IMG/VR virus record: IMGVR_UViG_3300047629_000010
Location: 1-37,643 of that record
DNA length: 37,643 bases
Strand: one strand, 5' to 3'
Source of the DNA: a virus
Every line of letters begins with the position of its first letter. Position 1 is the first letter of the stretch. The notes beneath the pieces were generated by a model. It did no database searches. It saw only the letters and a list, made by a program, of their open reading frames with translations, and was not told where the DNA came from. Below are positions 20,876-28,359 of the stretch, piece after piece. Made by a program: the position numbers and the translations under genes.

Positions 20876-21238
20876 ATGATTGTTTCCATGAGAGAAGATC
20901 AGCAGGCCAGACTCAGTATCGCGCTTTTCGCCAATCCGCTTCCCGGAGAAGCGCAGAACCAGCCCGCCAATGCCGGCGGTGTTCCGGTCTGGACGCTCGC
21001 GCAGGATTTCGGGGGTTCTGTTCTCACTCCAAATGCTGATGGACTTGGGGCCTTGTTCGTTCCAGGACCGATTGCGGCGGGACAGAGCAGCGCGCAGGCG
21101 ACGGTCAGCGTGGTTGCGAACGGGATCATCGGCGCTACCGTCCCGAATGTGACCGAGAATTTCATCATCACGGTCAACGCGCTGTCGGTGGAGATCATTC
21201 GCAGCAGCTTCATATTGGAGCTGAAACCGGGACTTTAA
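20876..21238 (+). CDS. Ig-like beta-sandwich structural protein
   Basis: A 120-residue protein with AGGAG eight bases upstream. It has no signal peptide. It reads as an Ig-like or similar beta-sandwich (GAQSSAQATVSVVANG-like text near AGQSSAQATVSVVANG, then NFIITVNALSVEIIRSS). It may be a decoration or accessory head protein. No precise family was recognised. Confidence 0.55.
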   Translation: MIVSMREDQQARLSIALFANPLPGEAQNQPANAGGVPVWTLAQDFGGSVLTPNADGLGALFVPGPIAAGQSSAQATVSVVANGIIGATVPNVTENFIITVNALSVEIIRSSFILELKPGL

Positions 21239-21306
21239 AATTCAAGAAGATTTGCGGGAGGGTTCGCTACCCTTGGCGTGTTAAGCGCACCGCAGGCCCA
21301 TCTTAA

Positions 21307-21347
21307 CGGGGCTGTTTCCCTTCCAAGGGATTCAGCCCCGTTTTTTT
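21307..21347 (+). terminator. Strong intrinsic terminator
   Basis: CGGGGCTG (21307..21314) pairs with CAGCCCCG (21333..21340), and CCCTT/AAGGG forms an inner extension. Seven T residues follow directly (21341..21347). This is the best intrinsic terminator in the window. It lies in a 147-base gap between an Ig-like gene and the next signal-peptide gene. It suggests graded expression or a second promoter within the late region. Confidence 0.88.
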
Positions 21348-21385
21348 GGTGCAGACGCACAAATTGCAGATACAGGAGAAAGAAA

Positions 21386-21760
21386 ATGAAACGTTTCCTT
21401 GCCTCGGTAGCAGTCGTTTTGGCTCTGGCCGGAGTTTCTTACGCGGGATCACAGTACAACTGGGGAACCTCGTTCGGGGGAGCATGGCAGACGCCGGACG
21501 ACACCGCCACGACCATCGGACAGCCGGTCCAGATCGGCGGCGGGTCCGCTGTGGCTCGTGCCGGTGGTGACGCTCTGACGCTCTACAGCCGCACCTTGGC
21601 TCAGATCTTGGTTCTGACCCCGGAAACCACGGGCCAGATCCTCTACTGTTCCAACTGCGTCAACACGGCGGTTGTGGTTTCGACGGGTTCGACGGCTCCG
21701 GGCCAGTGGGCGGGCGTGTTCAACTCGACGGGTACGGTGAGCCTGGTGGCTCCGAAGTAA
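21386..21760 (+). CDS. Signal-peptide protein before the scaffold gene
   Basis: A 124-residue protein with AGGAGAAAG before the ATG. It has a Sec signal peptide (KRFLASVAVVLALAGVSYA, cleavage before GS). The mature part is Gly/Thr/Ser-rich and beta-like, with one CSNC pair (LYCSNCVNTAVVV). It resembles the 136-residue protein at 19572 in size and composition (TETTGQIL..., APGQWAG). It is the first gene after the terminator and lies just before the scaffold gene. The function is unknown; an exported decoration or attachment factor is possible. Confidence 0.65.
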   Translation: MKRFLASVAVVLALAGVSYAGSQYNWGTSFGGAWQTPDDTATTIGQPVQIGGGSAVARAGGDALTLYSRTLAQILVLTPETTGQILYCSNCVNTAVVVSTGSTAPGQWAGVFNSTGTVSLVAPK

Positions 21761-21782
21761 AAATCAGGAAAACCGGGAGGAA

Positions 21783-22748
21783 ATGAACATGGCAGACACA
21801 GCGACGATACCGACAGGAACGGATGCACCGGCGATTGAAGCCGGGAAAGGGTCTGGGGCCGCGCCAGAGGGGGGAATTACCCCTTCGGCGGCTCCAACCC
21901 CGAAACCCGGCGAACGCCTCTACACGGTCAAGATAAACGGCAAGGAAGAACAGTGGCCGGAATCGAAGGTCTTGGAGAGAGCGCAGAAAGCCGAGGGGGC
22001 TGAGAAGGCGATGGAACGCGCCAACGAGATGGAGCGGGCCTTTACCCGCTTCGTCCAACAGGCGCAGGACCCGAAAGAGCTTCTGAAGCTCTTGGACTCG
22101 CCGGGCATCAAGTATGACGAGGAAAAGCAGGAAGCCCTGATGACGGCGATGCTCAACTCCAAGAATCCCCGCATCCTGACGGCGGTCAAACGGTGGATTT
22201 ACGAGAACGAGATAGAGCCTTCGACCCTCGATCCGAAAGACCGGAAGATCCGGGAACTCGAAGCTTTCAAGAAACAGCAGGAAGCAGACGAACTCGGGCG
22301 CACCAACGAGCAGAAAGAGAAAGCGCGGCAGGCGGCTATTGAGAAATCATGGAACCACTACCGCACCGAGATCGGCAAGGAGTTGACCGCTGTTGGTCTA
22401 CCTTTGAAAGAAGCAACCGTCGCTCGAACAGCCCGTTACGCGCTCTTGCAGAAAAGGGCCGGTGTCGCGGTGGACCTGAAGGACTGCGCGGCCCGCGTCA
22501 AAGCGGACATGATCGCGGAATTCATCGAAACGCAGAAAGACGTTTCCGATGACAACATTCTGGACATCGTTGGCGAGGACATGGCGAAGCGGATCAACTC
22601 CGCTTTCCTGAAACGCATCAAGAAGACGCAAGGCGACGAAACCGCGCCCAACGTGGTCGGACAGCGGCGGGCGAACAAGCCCAAGGAAAGGACCAAGGAA
22701 GAGATTCGCCAGTGGAGAAAGAATCTCGACCGAGGAATCATCGACTGA
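21783..22748 (+). CDS. Putative scaffolding protein
   Basis: A 321-residue, very charged, mostly helical protein immediately before the capsid gene, the standard position for scaffolds. The N-terminus is disordered and Pro/Ala-rich, then a YTVKINGKEEQWPESKVLERAQ segment common in phage scaffold-like proteins. Long helices rich in Glu, Lys and Arg continue to a basic tail (RRANKPKERTKEEIRQWRK). The ATG at 21789 is an equally possible start. Scaffold proteins direct prohead assembly and then leave. Confidence 0.72.
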   Translation: MNMADTATIPTGTDAPAIEAGKGSGAAPEGGITPSAAPTPKPGERLYTVKINGKEEQWPESKVLERAQKAEGAEKAMERANEMERAFTRFVQQAQDPKELLKLLDSPGIKYDEEKQEALMTAMLNSKNPRILTAVKRWIYENEIEPSTLDPKDRKIRELEAFKKQQEADELGRTNEQKEKARQAAIEKSWNHYRTEIGKELTAVGLPLKEATVARTARYALLQKRAGVAVDLKDCAARVKADMIAEFIETQKDVSDDNILDIVGEDMAKRINSAFLKRIKKTQGDETAPNVVGQRRANKPKERTKEEIRQWRKNLDRGIID

Positions 22749-22757
22749 ATTTAAACA

Positions 22758-22824
22758 GGGACTCGCACGGCTCGCGATATCCCCAAGACATGAGCCGAAA
22801 GGGACTCCGAAGGTTGGATATCCC
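22758..22824 (+). repeat. Imperfect direct repeat GGGACTC-N-GATATCCC upstream of the capsid gene
   Basis: GGGACTC, 11 bases, then GATATCCC occurs at 22758..22783. GGGACTC, 9 bases, then GATATCCC recurs at 22801..22824. GATATC is itself palindromic. The pair sits in the 110-base gap before the capsid start. It could be a protein-binding or mRNA structure element. No promoter boxes of the P1 to P3 type were seen here. Confidence 0.55.
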
Positions 22825-22858
22825 GCAGAGAAGAAAATCTTAAAAAAGGAGCCAATCA

Positions 22859-23002
22859 ATGGCACAGTCAAGCATCGAAACTACCACAACGCTAAACGGC
22901 CTCTATAAGGAGGTCTATGCGGACAGAATCAAGGATCTTGTTCCGGAGTCGGACATCTTGCTGAAGATGGACAACTTCGTTTCTAAAGATCAGCGTGAGG
23001 GT
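22859..23002 (+). CDS. Major capsid protein, exon 1 (residues 1 to 48)
   Basis: AAGGAG precedes the ATG. This exon encodes AQSSIETTTTLNGLYKEV... up to DQREG. Read on, it hits TGA at 23009. The 3' part of the capsid gene is open from 23771 in a compatible phase. Joining 23002 to 23771 gives ...DQREG-NKYHQPVIL..., the expected text of an N4gp56-like major capsid protein, total 428 residues. The exon ends in T23002, as the 5' splice site of a group I intron requires. Confidence 0.85.
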
Positions 23003-23770
23003 GGAATCTGATATAAAGGCATATGGCAACAGCGAAATATCATCGAGAGTGGAGAATGAAAAACCCTGAGAAATCGGCGGCATACCAGCGGGATTACAAG
23101 AAACGTAATTTCGCCAAATTGCAGGCGTATCAGAAAGCCTATCGCGCCGCTCATCAGGGTCGTCATAATGAGACGAACGAGGTCTGGAAGAAAAACAATC
23201 CAGAGCTTCATAAAGAGCTACAGGCTTTTTATCGAGGCACCCTCCGGGGCCGTTATTCTCATTGCAAGTCGTCCGCGAAAACTCGCGGGATTCCTTGCAC
23301 TCTCACCTTCGAGCAGTACGCGCTCGTAGCGACGGAGCATTGTTACTATTGCGACGATCTGCTGATTGGGATTCACGGTACGGGGCTTGACCGCATTGAC
23401 GCACAAAAAGGTTATACCGCCGACAACGTGATTCCCTGCTGTTTCCGATGTAATCGGGTGAAAGGCCACGATCTGACCGTTGAAGAAACGAAGGTCATGG
23501 TGGACGCCCTCCTGAAGTATCGAAAGAAATTGCCCTCAATAAATCCCGAAATATCGGTGGATAGCCCACCAGCGAAAGCTGAGGCCAATACCGAGATAAT
23601 CCAACTTCCAACAAGGTTGGGCATCGTAGAGCGTAGCTGTGAAACTCCTGAGAGGGAGAATATAACCAGCCACGAGTCCGGGACACCGCCTACCAGCGGT
23701 GAAAATGTACGCCAGACTGCCGAGTAATCGGTAGAGGCGGAGATAAAAAACTCCGCGTGAATACGAATCG
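23003..23770 (+). mobile_element. Group I intron in the major capsid gene, carrying an HNH endonuclease
   Basis: The intron is 768 bases. The exon 1 end TGAGGGT (22996..23002) pairs over 7 bp with GCCCTCA (23532..23538), with the required wobble T23002.G23532: this is P1. The three bases before it, ATT (23529..23531), pair with AAT (23771..23773), the start of exon 2: this is P10. The intron ends in G23770. The 3' part is highly structured: GGTGG/CCACC (23556..23570), CAGC-GAAA-GCTG, CACCGC/GCGGTG, CCGA-GTAA-TCGG (23720..23731) and GCGGAG/CTCCGC (23737..23756). I could not place P3/P7 by eye, so the subclass is open. Confidence 0.85.
23023..23727 (+). CDS. Intron-encoded HNH homing endonuclease
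   Basis: A 234-residue protein. Residues 1 to 70 are basic helices with repeats (YHREWRMKNPEK, YQRDYKKRN) that probably bind DNA. Residues about 105 to 150 hold the HNH site: HCYYCDDLL, GTGLDRID and GYTADNVIPCCFRCNRVKG, with the zinc cysteines and the catalytic region. The enzyme would cut intron-free capsid genes near the insertion point and so spread the intron. The last about 70 residues run through the intron core and look unlike protein, so function probably needs only the first 165 or so. Most of the ORF lies in the P1 loop. Confidence 0.85.
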   Translation: MATAKYHREWRMKNPEKSAAYQRDYKKRNFAKLQAYQKAYRAAHQGRHNETNEVWKKNNPELHKELQAFYRGTLRGRYSHCKSSAKTRGIPCTLTFEQYALVATEHCYYCDDLLIGIHGTGLDRIDAQKGYTADNVIPCCFRCNRVKGHDLTVEETKVMVDALLKYRKKLPSINPEISVDSPPAKAEANTEIIQLPTRLGIVERSCETPERENITSHESGTPPTSGENVRQTAE

Positions 23771-24913
23771 AATAAATATCACCAGCCGGTCATCCTCGCG
23801 CTTCCCTCGGGAGCGACATGGGGAGTCGGAGTTGTAACTCTGGTCAACGCAATTGCCTCCCAGATGGGAGACGCGCAGATTCAGGGTTCGGCCATCACGC
23901 ACCGGGATCTTCTCGCTTACGACGCGGCGGCGAAAGCGGCCAAAGGCGGAAAGCAGAGCTTCGCGGAAGCGACTTCGCTGATCGTCAAGAACCTCGTCAA
24001 AGCAACGTCGAAGTTCCTCGAACTCGACCTCCTGTACGGAGGCGGTGGACTCGTCCAGACCTCGACCATCGCGGCGACCAGCGCCACGACCTCGACGGTG
24101 ACGATCACCTACAACACGTGGGCGCCGGCCATCTTCTCCGGCATGGAAAACGCTCAGGTGCAGTTCTACAACGCGGGCGCTCTCGTTTCTTCGGGCGCGG
24201 ATTCCGTGTTCACGATCACCAGCATGAACATCGTCCCGGCGTCATCGACGGTCGGTGGAACTCTGCTCGTGACCGGAACGCCTACGGGCACGACCACGCT
24301 TCAGGCGCTCTCTGGAACCACGCTCGACGTGTTCTGGAACACCGCCTTCGGCAACCAGATGACGGGCCTGAAAACCATCCTGACCACGACCTCGGGGAAC
24401 CTGTTCAACGTCAACATGAGCAACTTTGCTCTGTGGCAGTCGAACATCTTCGACGTGGCCTCGACGCAGTTGACCTTCGGCAAACTTCAGGCGGCCATTG
24501 CGCTTGGTGTCAACCGGGGACTGGAAACGGACTCCATCACGCTCATCAGCCCGAACACGTTCGCCAACTTGGTGGACGAGCAGGCGGGCGCGCGTCTGTA
24601 CGACAGCTCGTACAGCGGTGCGAAGGGCGAGAATGGATTCCGGAAGCTGGAATTCTTCGGTCCGAACGGCGTGAACACGATCCAGCCTCATATCTTCATG
24701 CATCAGGGTGAAGCGATGATTCTCCCTGAAGATGAAGTGACGCGGATGGGTCCGGTCGAGAGTGTGACCAACACGCTCCCGGGTATGCCCGGAGACTTCT
24801 TCGTTCAGTCGCAGACGTACGCGGCTTACGAACTGCGTTGCTACGCGAATCAGGCCATCTTCATTGAAGCTCCGGCTCATGCCGTCTTCCTGAAGAACAT
24901 CACGAACGTCTAA
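23771..24913 (+). CDS. Major capsid protein, exon 2 (residues 49 to 428)
   Basis: The frame is open from 23771 and encodes 380 residues starting NKYHQPVILALPSG. It contains GDAQIQGSAITHRDLLAYDAAAKA, a helical ATSLIVKNL region, an insertion rich in Thr/Ser, and a C-terminal AIFIEAPAHAVFLKNI. These match the N4gp56-like HK97-fold capsid family. No in-frame start precedes it until ATG 23864, which would remove the conserved YHQP segment. So the protein must be made from a spliced mRNA, not as a separate piece. The product forms the icosahedral shell. Confidence 0.85.
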   Translation, partial: NKYHQPVILALPSGATWGVGVVTLVNAIASQMGDAQIQGSAITHRDLLAYDAAAKAAKGGKQSFAEATSLIVKNLVKATSKFLELDLLYGGGGLVQTSTIAATSATTSTVTITYNTWAPAIFSGMENAQVQFYNAGALVSSGADSVFTITSMNIVPASSTVGGTLLVTGTPTGTTTLQALSGTTLDVFWNTAFGNQMTGLKTILTTTSGNLFNVNMSNFALWQSNIFDVASTQLTFGKLQAAIALGVNRGLETDSITLISPNTFANLVDEQAGARLYDSSYSGAKGENGFRKLEFFGPNGVNTIQPHIFMHQGEAMILPEDEVTRMGPVESVTNTLPGMPGDFFVQSQTYAAYELRCYANQAIFIEAPAHAVFLKNITNV

Positions 24914-24928
24914 ACATTAACCCGGCGT

Positions 24929-24966
24929 GGGGCCTGTCGTCTGACCTCCCGGTTACGACAGGCCCC
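24929..24966 (+). terminator. 12-bp GC-rich hairpin after the capsid gene
   Basis: GGGGCCTGTCGT (24929..24940) and ACGACAGGCCCC (24955..24966) are perfectly complementary around a 14-base loop. No T-tract follows, so this is not a canonical intrinsic terminator. It more likely stabilises or processes the abundant capsid mRNA. A smaller GGGAC/GTCCC hairpin lies just before the next ribosome-binding site (about 24987..25000). Confidence 0.65.
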
Positions 24967-25014
24967 CTCCGCTGGGCCAATTTAAGGGGACATTCGTCCC
25001 AAGGAGAAAACATC

Positions 25015-25548
25015 ATGGCGAATTCAGTTTTCAATCTGACGGTGACGACGAACAACAACGCGGTGACGAAAGGCTTGGTCCCGATTGCGGGAGATAATTA
25101 TCTGCCGTTGACGAAGATCAAGCACTTCTTCACGAAAGCGGTTCTGGGCGTCTGGAATTCCAGCACTTATGTCACAACGAACATGGTGGCAGCCACGGGA
25201 ACGATCACGTTCTCTTCCATCGCCAACAATGACACGGTGACGGTGAATGGCCGGGTCTACACGGCCAAGACTTCCGGGGCCACGGGCCTTCAGCAGTTCA
25301 ACATCGGCGGATCGGACACAGCGGCGGCGACGAACTTTGCTCTGGCGGTCAACGCGGACACGTCAATTCTCGTGGCGGGTGTCGTGAAAGCGGCGGCGGT
25401 GGCGGCTGTGACCACGATCACGAGCCTCGTTCCCGGAAATATCGGAAATCTCTCGACGATTGCGATATCCGCTCACGGTTCCGTCTCCGGCGCGAATCTC
25501 ACCGGCGGGTCTCAGGGGTCCAGCGGGACGATCACGCACGGCCTCTAA
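25015..25548 (+). CDS. Phage structural protein
   Basis: A 177-residue protein with AAGGAGAA before the ATG. The C-terminal 110 residues carry a recurring phage structural segment: GTITFSSIANNDTVTVNGRVY, then TAKTSGATGLQQFNIGGSD, and finally LVPGNIGNLSTIAISAHGSV. The N-terminus (NSVFNLTVTTNNNAVTKG) differs. Its location after the capsid gene and beta-rich composition suggest a head-decoration or tail-fibre-associated protein. Confidence 0.68.
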   Translation: MANSVFNLTVTTNNNAVTKGLVPIAGDNYLPLTKIKHFFTKAVLGVWNSSTYVTTNMVAATGTITFSSIANNDTVTVNGRVYTAKTSGATGLQQFNIGGSDTAAATNFALAVNADTSILVAGVVKAAAVAAVTTITSLVPGNIGNLSTIAISAHGSVSGANLTGGSQGSSGTITHGL

Positions 25549-25557
25549 GGGGGTTTC

Positions 25558-27117
25558 ATGTCCACCGTCGTCACACTGAACGGAATTAACTACTCCATCC
25601 CCTCCTACAACGACAAGGGATGGGCGCAGGGAACCGGGAACCTGTCGGCCTACCTTGTCGCCGTGGCGACGGCGCTTAACGGGGGTGGAGGTGGAGGTGG
25701 GATGCCGTTGATCGACATCGTTTCCGTTACGGGAACGAGCCAGAACGTCATCAACGGCAAAACCTACCTCGTGGCGACGGGAAGCCACGCCGTCAGTCTC
25801 AATATGCCCATCCCCGCCTCGAACAACTGGTTCTGGGTCAAGGACGTTTCCAACAATGCTTCGGTGAACAACATCACCCTCATCCGTCACGGGACCGAAC
25901 AGATCAACGGTGTCGCGGCGAACAAGGTGCTGAACATCTCCGCCGGGGAATGGCTGTTTGCCTGTGACGGGACGAATTGGTTCATGCTTCGTGATCCCGA
26001 AGCCCTGAATCCGTTCAAGTCATCGAATCAACTCGTGTTCACGCCCGGATCGTTCACGACGACATTGAATGCGCCCGCTCCCTCGGCGGCCCGAGTCATC
26101 ACCTTGCCGGACCTTGGCGTTGATGGAGCTGTGGTTCTGGATCACGGCGCGCAGACGTTGGCAGGGGCCATGACGCTGACGGCGGGCGCGGTATTTTCCA
26201 GCACGGCTCTTTTCAACGGCGTGGCGACCTTCGCCGCTGTTCCGGTGTTCTCCGTCGTCCCGACCTTCTCAGCCGGTATCGGGTCCACGTTCATGGGATC
26301 ACCGGGGACGCAAGGGATTCTCACTTTCTACTCTCCCACCGCTTCACGAGGGCGGGGACGGCTCCTGATTTCCGACAGCGGGGGTTCAAATCTTGATGCG
26401 GTCGTCACCCTTCAGATTGAGGGGAGCAACGTTTCTGACCAGACCGTAAGCATTCCCGCCAATGCAACTGAACTTGTCGGAATAACCGGAGTCCAGACGA
26501 TCAGCGGAACCAAGACGTTTACCAGTCTGACGATGGGCGGGAACATCACCGCCGGAGGGTTCAAGCTTACCGGATTGGCGAATGGATCGGCCAGCACCGA
26601 TTCCGTGGCATATGGACAGATCAGCGGGCTTGTCTCCGTCATCACAGGTGAAGTGAAGATGTGGCCGACCGCTTCGGCACCGACGGGATATCTCTTTTGC
26701 GACGGTTCGGCGGTCAGTCGGACGACCTATTCGGCTCTTTTCGCGGTCATCTCGACGACATGGGGAGCGGGCGACGGTTCGACGACCTTCAATGTTCCCG
26801 ATATGCGGAGCCGGTCTCCGGTTGGCGTGGGAACGGGTTCGGGATTGACCGCCAAGGCTCTCGCCTCGAACTACGGGCTGGAAACCGTGACCATTCCGTC
26901 TATCACGACGACCTTGGCGAACATCGGCGCACCGTTCGGAGGAAGTGCCGCCGCTCAGGTGGTCACAGACAGCGCGGGAGTGGCGAATGGTCTTTATACA
27001 TCGCAAGCAGGTGCGGACACGCTCCAACAGCGAAGCGTTGTGTCCAACACCATCGCTTCCCAGAACGTTTCTTCGCTTCCACCGACGGTGGGAATCAACT
27101 TCATCATAAAAGTCTAG
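25558..27117 (+). CDS. Tail fibre protein with phage tail collar domain
   Basis: A 519-residue protein. The N-terminus (VTLNGINYSIPSYNDKGW, then a seven-Gly run near residue 43) is of the kind found in phage tail fibres and may attach to the virion. The middle is repetitive beta sequence (LTAGAVFSSTALFNGVATF). Residues about 360 to 430 are a tail collar domain: GEVKMWPTASAPTGYLFCDG, then TTWGAGDGSTTFNVPDMRSR. It ends in a Ser/Thr-rich C-terminal region. It should bind a host surface receptor. Confidence 0.85.
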   Translation: MSTVVTLNGINYSIPSYNDKGWAQGTGNLSAYLVAVATALNGGGGGGGMPLIDIVSVTGTSQNVINGKTYLVATGSHAVSLNMPIPASNNWFWVKDVSNNASVNNITLIRHGTEQINGVAANKVLNISAGEWLFACDGTNWFMLRDPEALNPFKSSNQLVFTPGSFTTTLNAPAPSAARVITLPDLGVDGAVVLDHGAQTLAGAMTLTAGAVFSSTALFNGVATFAAVPVFSVVPTFSAGIGSTFMGSPGTQGILTFYSPTASRGRGRLLISDSGGSNLDAVVTLQIEGSNVSDQTVSIPANATELVGITGVQTISGTKTFTSLTMGGNITAGGFKLTGLANGSASTDSVAYGQISGLVSVITGEVKMWPTASAPTGYLFCDGSAVSRTTYSALFAVISTTWGAGDGSTTFNVPDMRSRSPVGVGTGSGLTAKALASNYGLETVTIPSITTTLANIGAPFGGSAAAQVVTDSAGVANGLYTSQAGADTLQQRSVVSNTIASQNVSSLPPTVGINFIIKV

Positions 27118-27126
27118 GAGGTCATT

Positions 27127-27411
27127 ATGCAGGACGCAGACGACGAAGCACTTTCAAAAATCATGGGCGACATGGACGACATGGAATCAAAACGGGTCTA
27201 CGGAAAACCTGAAGATGCCTCGAAGGGCGTTTCCATCACCATTTCCGTGATGCCGAACGGACAGGAAGAATTCAAAGACGGCGATCACGATCCGGCCATG
27301 TGTGGTGGAGGATGCGCGTACCACAAAGGCGGTGTTGTCGAAGCTCCGACGACAGAGGACGATTTCCAGCTCCCGCCGTTCATGCGAAAGAAGGCGAAAG
27401 GGGCCATCTAA
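27127..27411 (+). CDS. Small hypothetical protein in the tail block
   Basis: A 94-residue acidic protein with GGAGGT before the ATG. It has helical N-terminal text (DEALSKIMGDMDDMESK), a strand (VSITISVMPNGQEEF) and a CGGGCAYHKGG segment with two cysteines and a histidine. No family was recognised. It lies between the tail fibre gene and the connector-like gene. Confidence 0.6.
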   Translation: MQDADDEALSKIMGDMDDMESKRVYGKPEDASKGVSITISVMPNGQEEFKDGDHDPAMCGGGCAYHKGGVVEAPTTEDDFQLPPFMRKKAKGAI

Positions 27412-28359
27412 GTGGTTGCGGCCCCGGATTACACAGTCGACGGCCTCGTCACCTCGCTTCGGAACAAGTATGTGACGCCCGCCAGCCAACAACTCTTTCA
27501 GGATGCGGACGTGGTTCGCTTCTTGGATGAAGAGATGCGGGCCGACATCATCCCCGTCATCGAAAGCGCGGGGTCGGAATTCTTCGTTCAGAACTTCGAC
27601 ATCAAGGTGACGGGACAGGCCAGCTACACGATCCCCCAGAGATCGGCGGGGGCCGTTCTTCGGGACGTGGTTTTCGTGGACACGCAGGGCAACGAGATCG
27701 ACATGCAACAGCTTTCCCCGGTGCAGATCAAATCCACGTTTCCCTTCGGATTCCAGCTTCCGCTCTACACGTTCGGTTACTACGTCGCTGACGATCAGGT
27801 CTTTCTCTATCCTCAGCAGGCCATCAACGCGACGCAATACACGCTTCGATTGAAAATCTTCCGTCGCCCGAACAACCTGACGCTTTCGATCAACTGCGGC
27901 CAGATCACGAACATTTCTGGAAACGTTCTGACCCTCGGAAACCTTCCCACAGACTGGACCACCGGAACGGTGTTCGACATCATCCAGAACTTCCCGCAGT
28001 TCAACTCCATCGTCGATGGGGCCACGATCACGAACGTCAATTCTCTCTTGACGAAGATCACGCTCACAACCGTTCCCTCAGGTTTGAAAGTCGGCGAGTG
28101 GGTCTGTCCCACGCTCATGACATGCGTTCCTCAGTTACCCTACGAGGCGTGGTCTTTGCTCGTGTGGCGCGGTGTCCTGACGCTCTCCGATTCTCTCGGG
28201 GATTCTCAAGGCACGCAGCTCGCGGAAAAGAGATACGCCGACGCGAAACAAAAGCTGATTTCCCTGATTGAACCGCGCGTCAAAGGCGGGACGAAGAAGG
28301 TTGTGAACCGGAATTCGCCCTATAGTTTTGGAACGCTTGGGACACCCTTCCTCCGATGA
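27412..28359 (+). CDS. Head-tail connector-like structural protein
   Basis: A 315-residue protein starting at GTG immediately after the previous stop. It begins with a helical segment (LVTSLRNKYVTPASQQLFQDADVV) and continues as a beta-rich body (FDIKVTGQASYTIPQR, YYVADDQVFLYPQQ). It ends with helices and a basic tail (RYADAKQKLISL). The place before the nozzle-like protein and the N-terminal helices fit podovirus head-tail adaptor proteins. This is inference from layout. Confidence 0.65.
   Translation: MVAAPDYTVDGLVTSLRNKYVTPASQQLFQDADVVRFLDEEMRADIIPVIESAGSEFFVQNFDIKVTGQASYTIPQRSAGAVLRDVVFVDTQGNEIDMQQLSPVQIKSTFPFGFQLPLYTFGYYVADDQVFLYPQQAINATQYTLRLKIFRRPNNLTLSINCGQITNISGNVLTLGNLPTDWTTGTVFDIIQNFPQFNSIVDGATITNVNSLLTKITLTTVPSGLKVGEWVCPTLMTCVPQLPYEAWSLLVWRGVLTLSDSLGDSQGTQLAEKRYADAKQKLISLIEPRVKGGTKKVVNRNSPYSFGTLGTPFLR

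Noticed and set aside
22859-24913. Capsid gene interruption as a programmed frameshift, an intein or an assembly chimera
   Set aside because: A TGA follows shortly and 768 bases with an HNH gene intervene, which excludes frameshift and intein. The exact P1 and P10 pairings to both exons make a chimera unlikely.
25558-27117. Diversity-generating retroelement acting on the tail fibre
   Set aside because: No reverse transcriptase gene or template-like second copy of the fibre end exists in the window.
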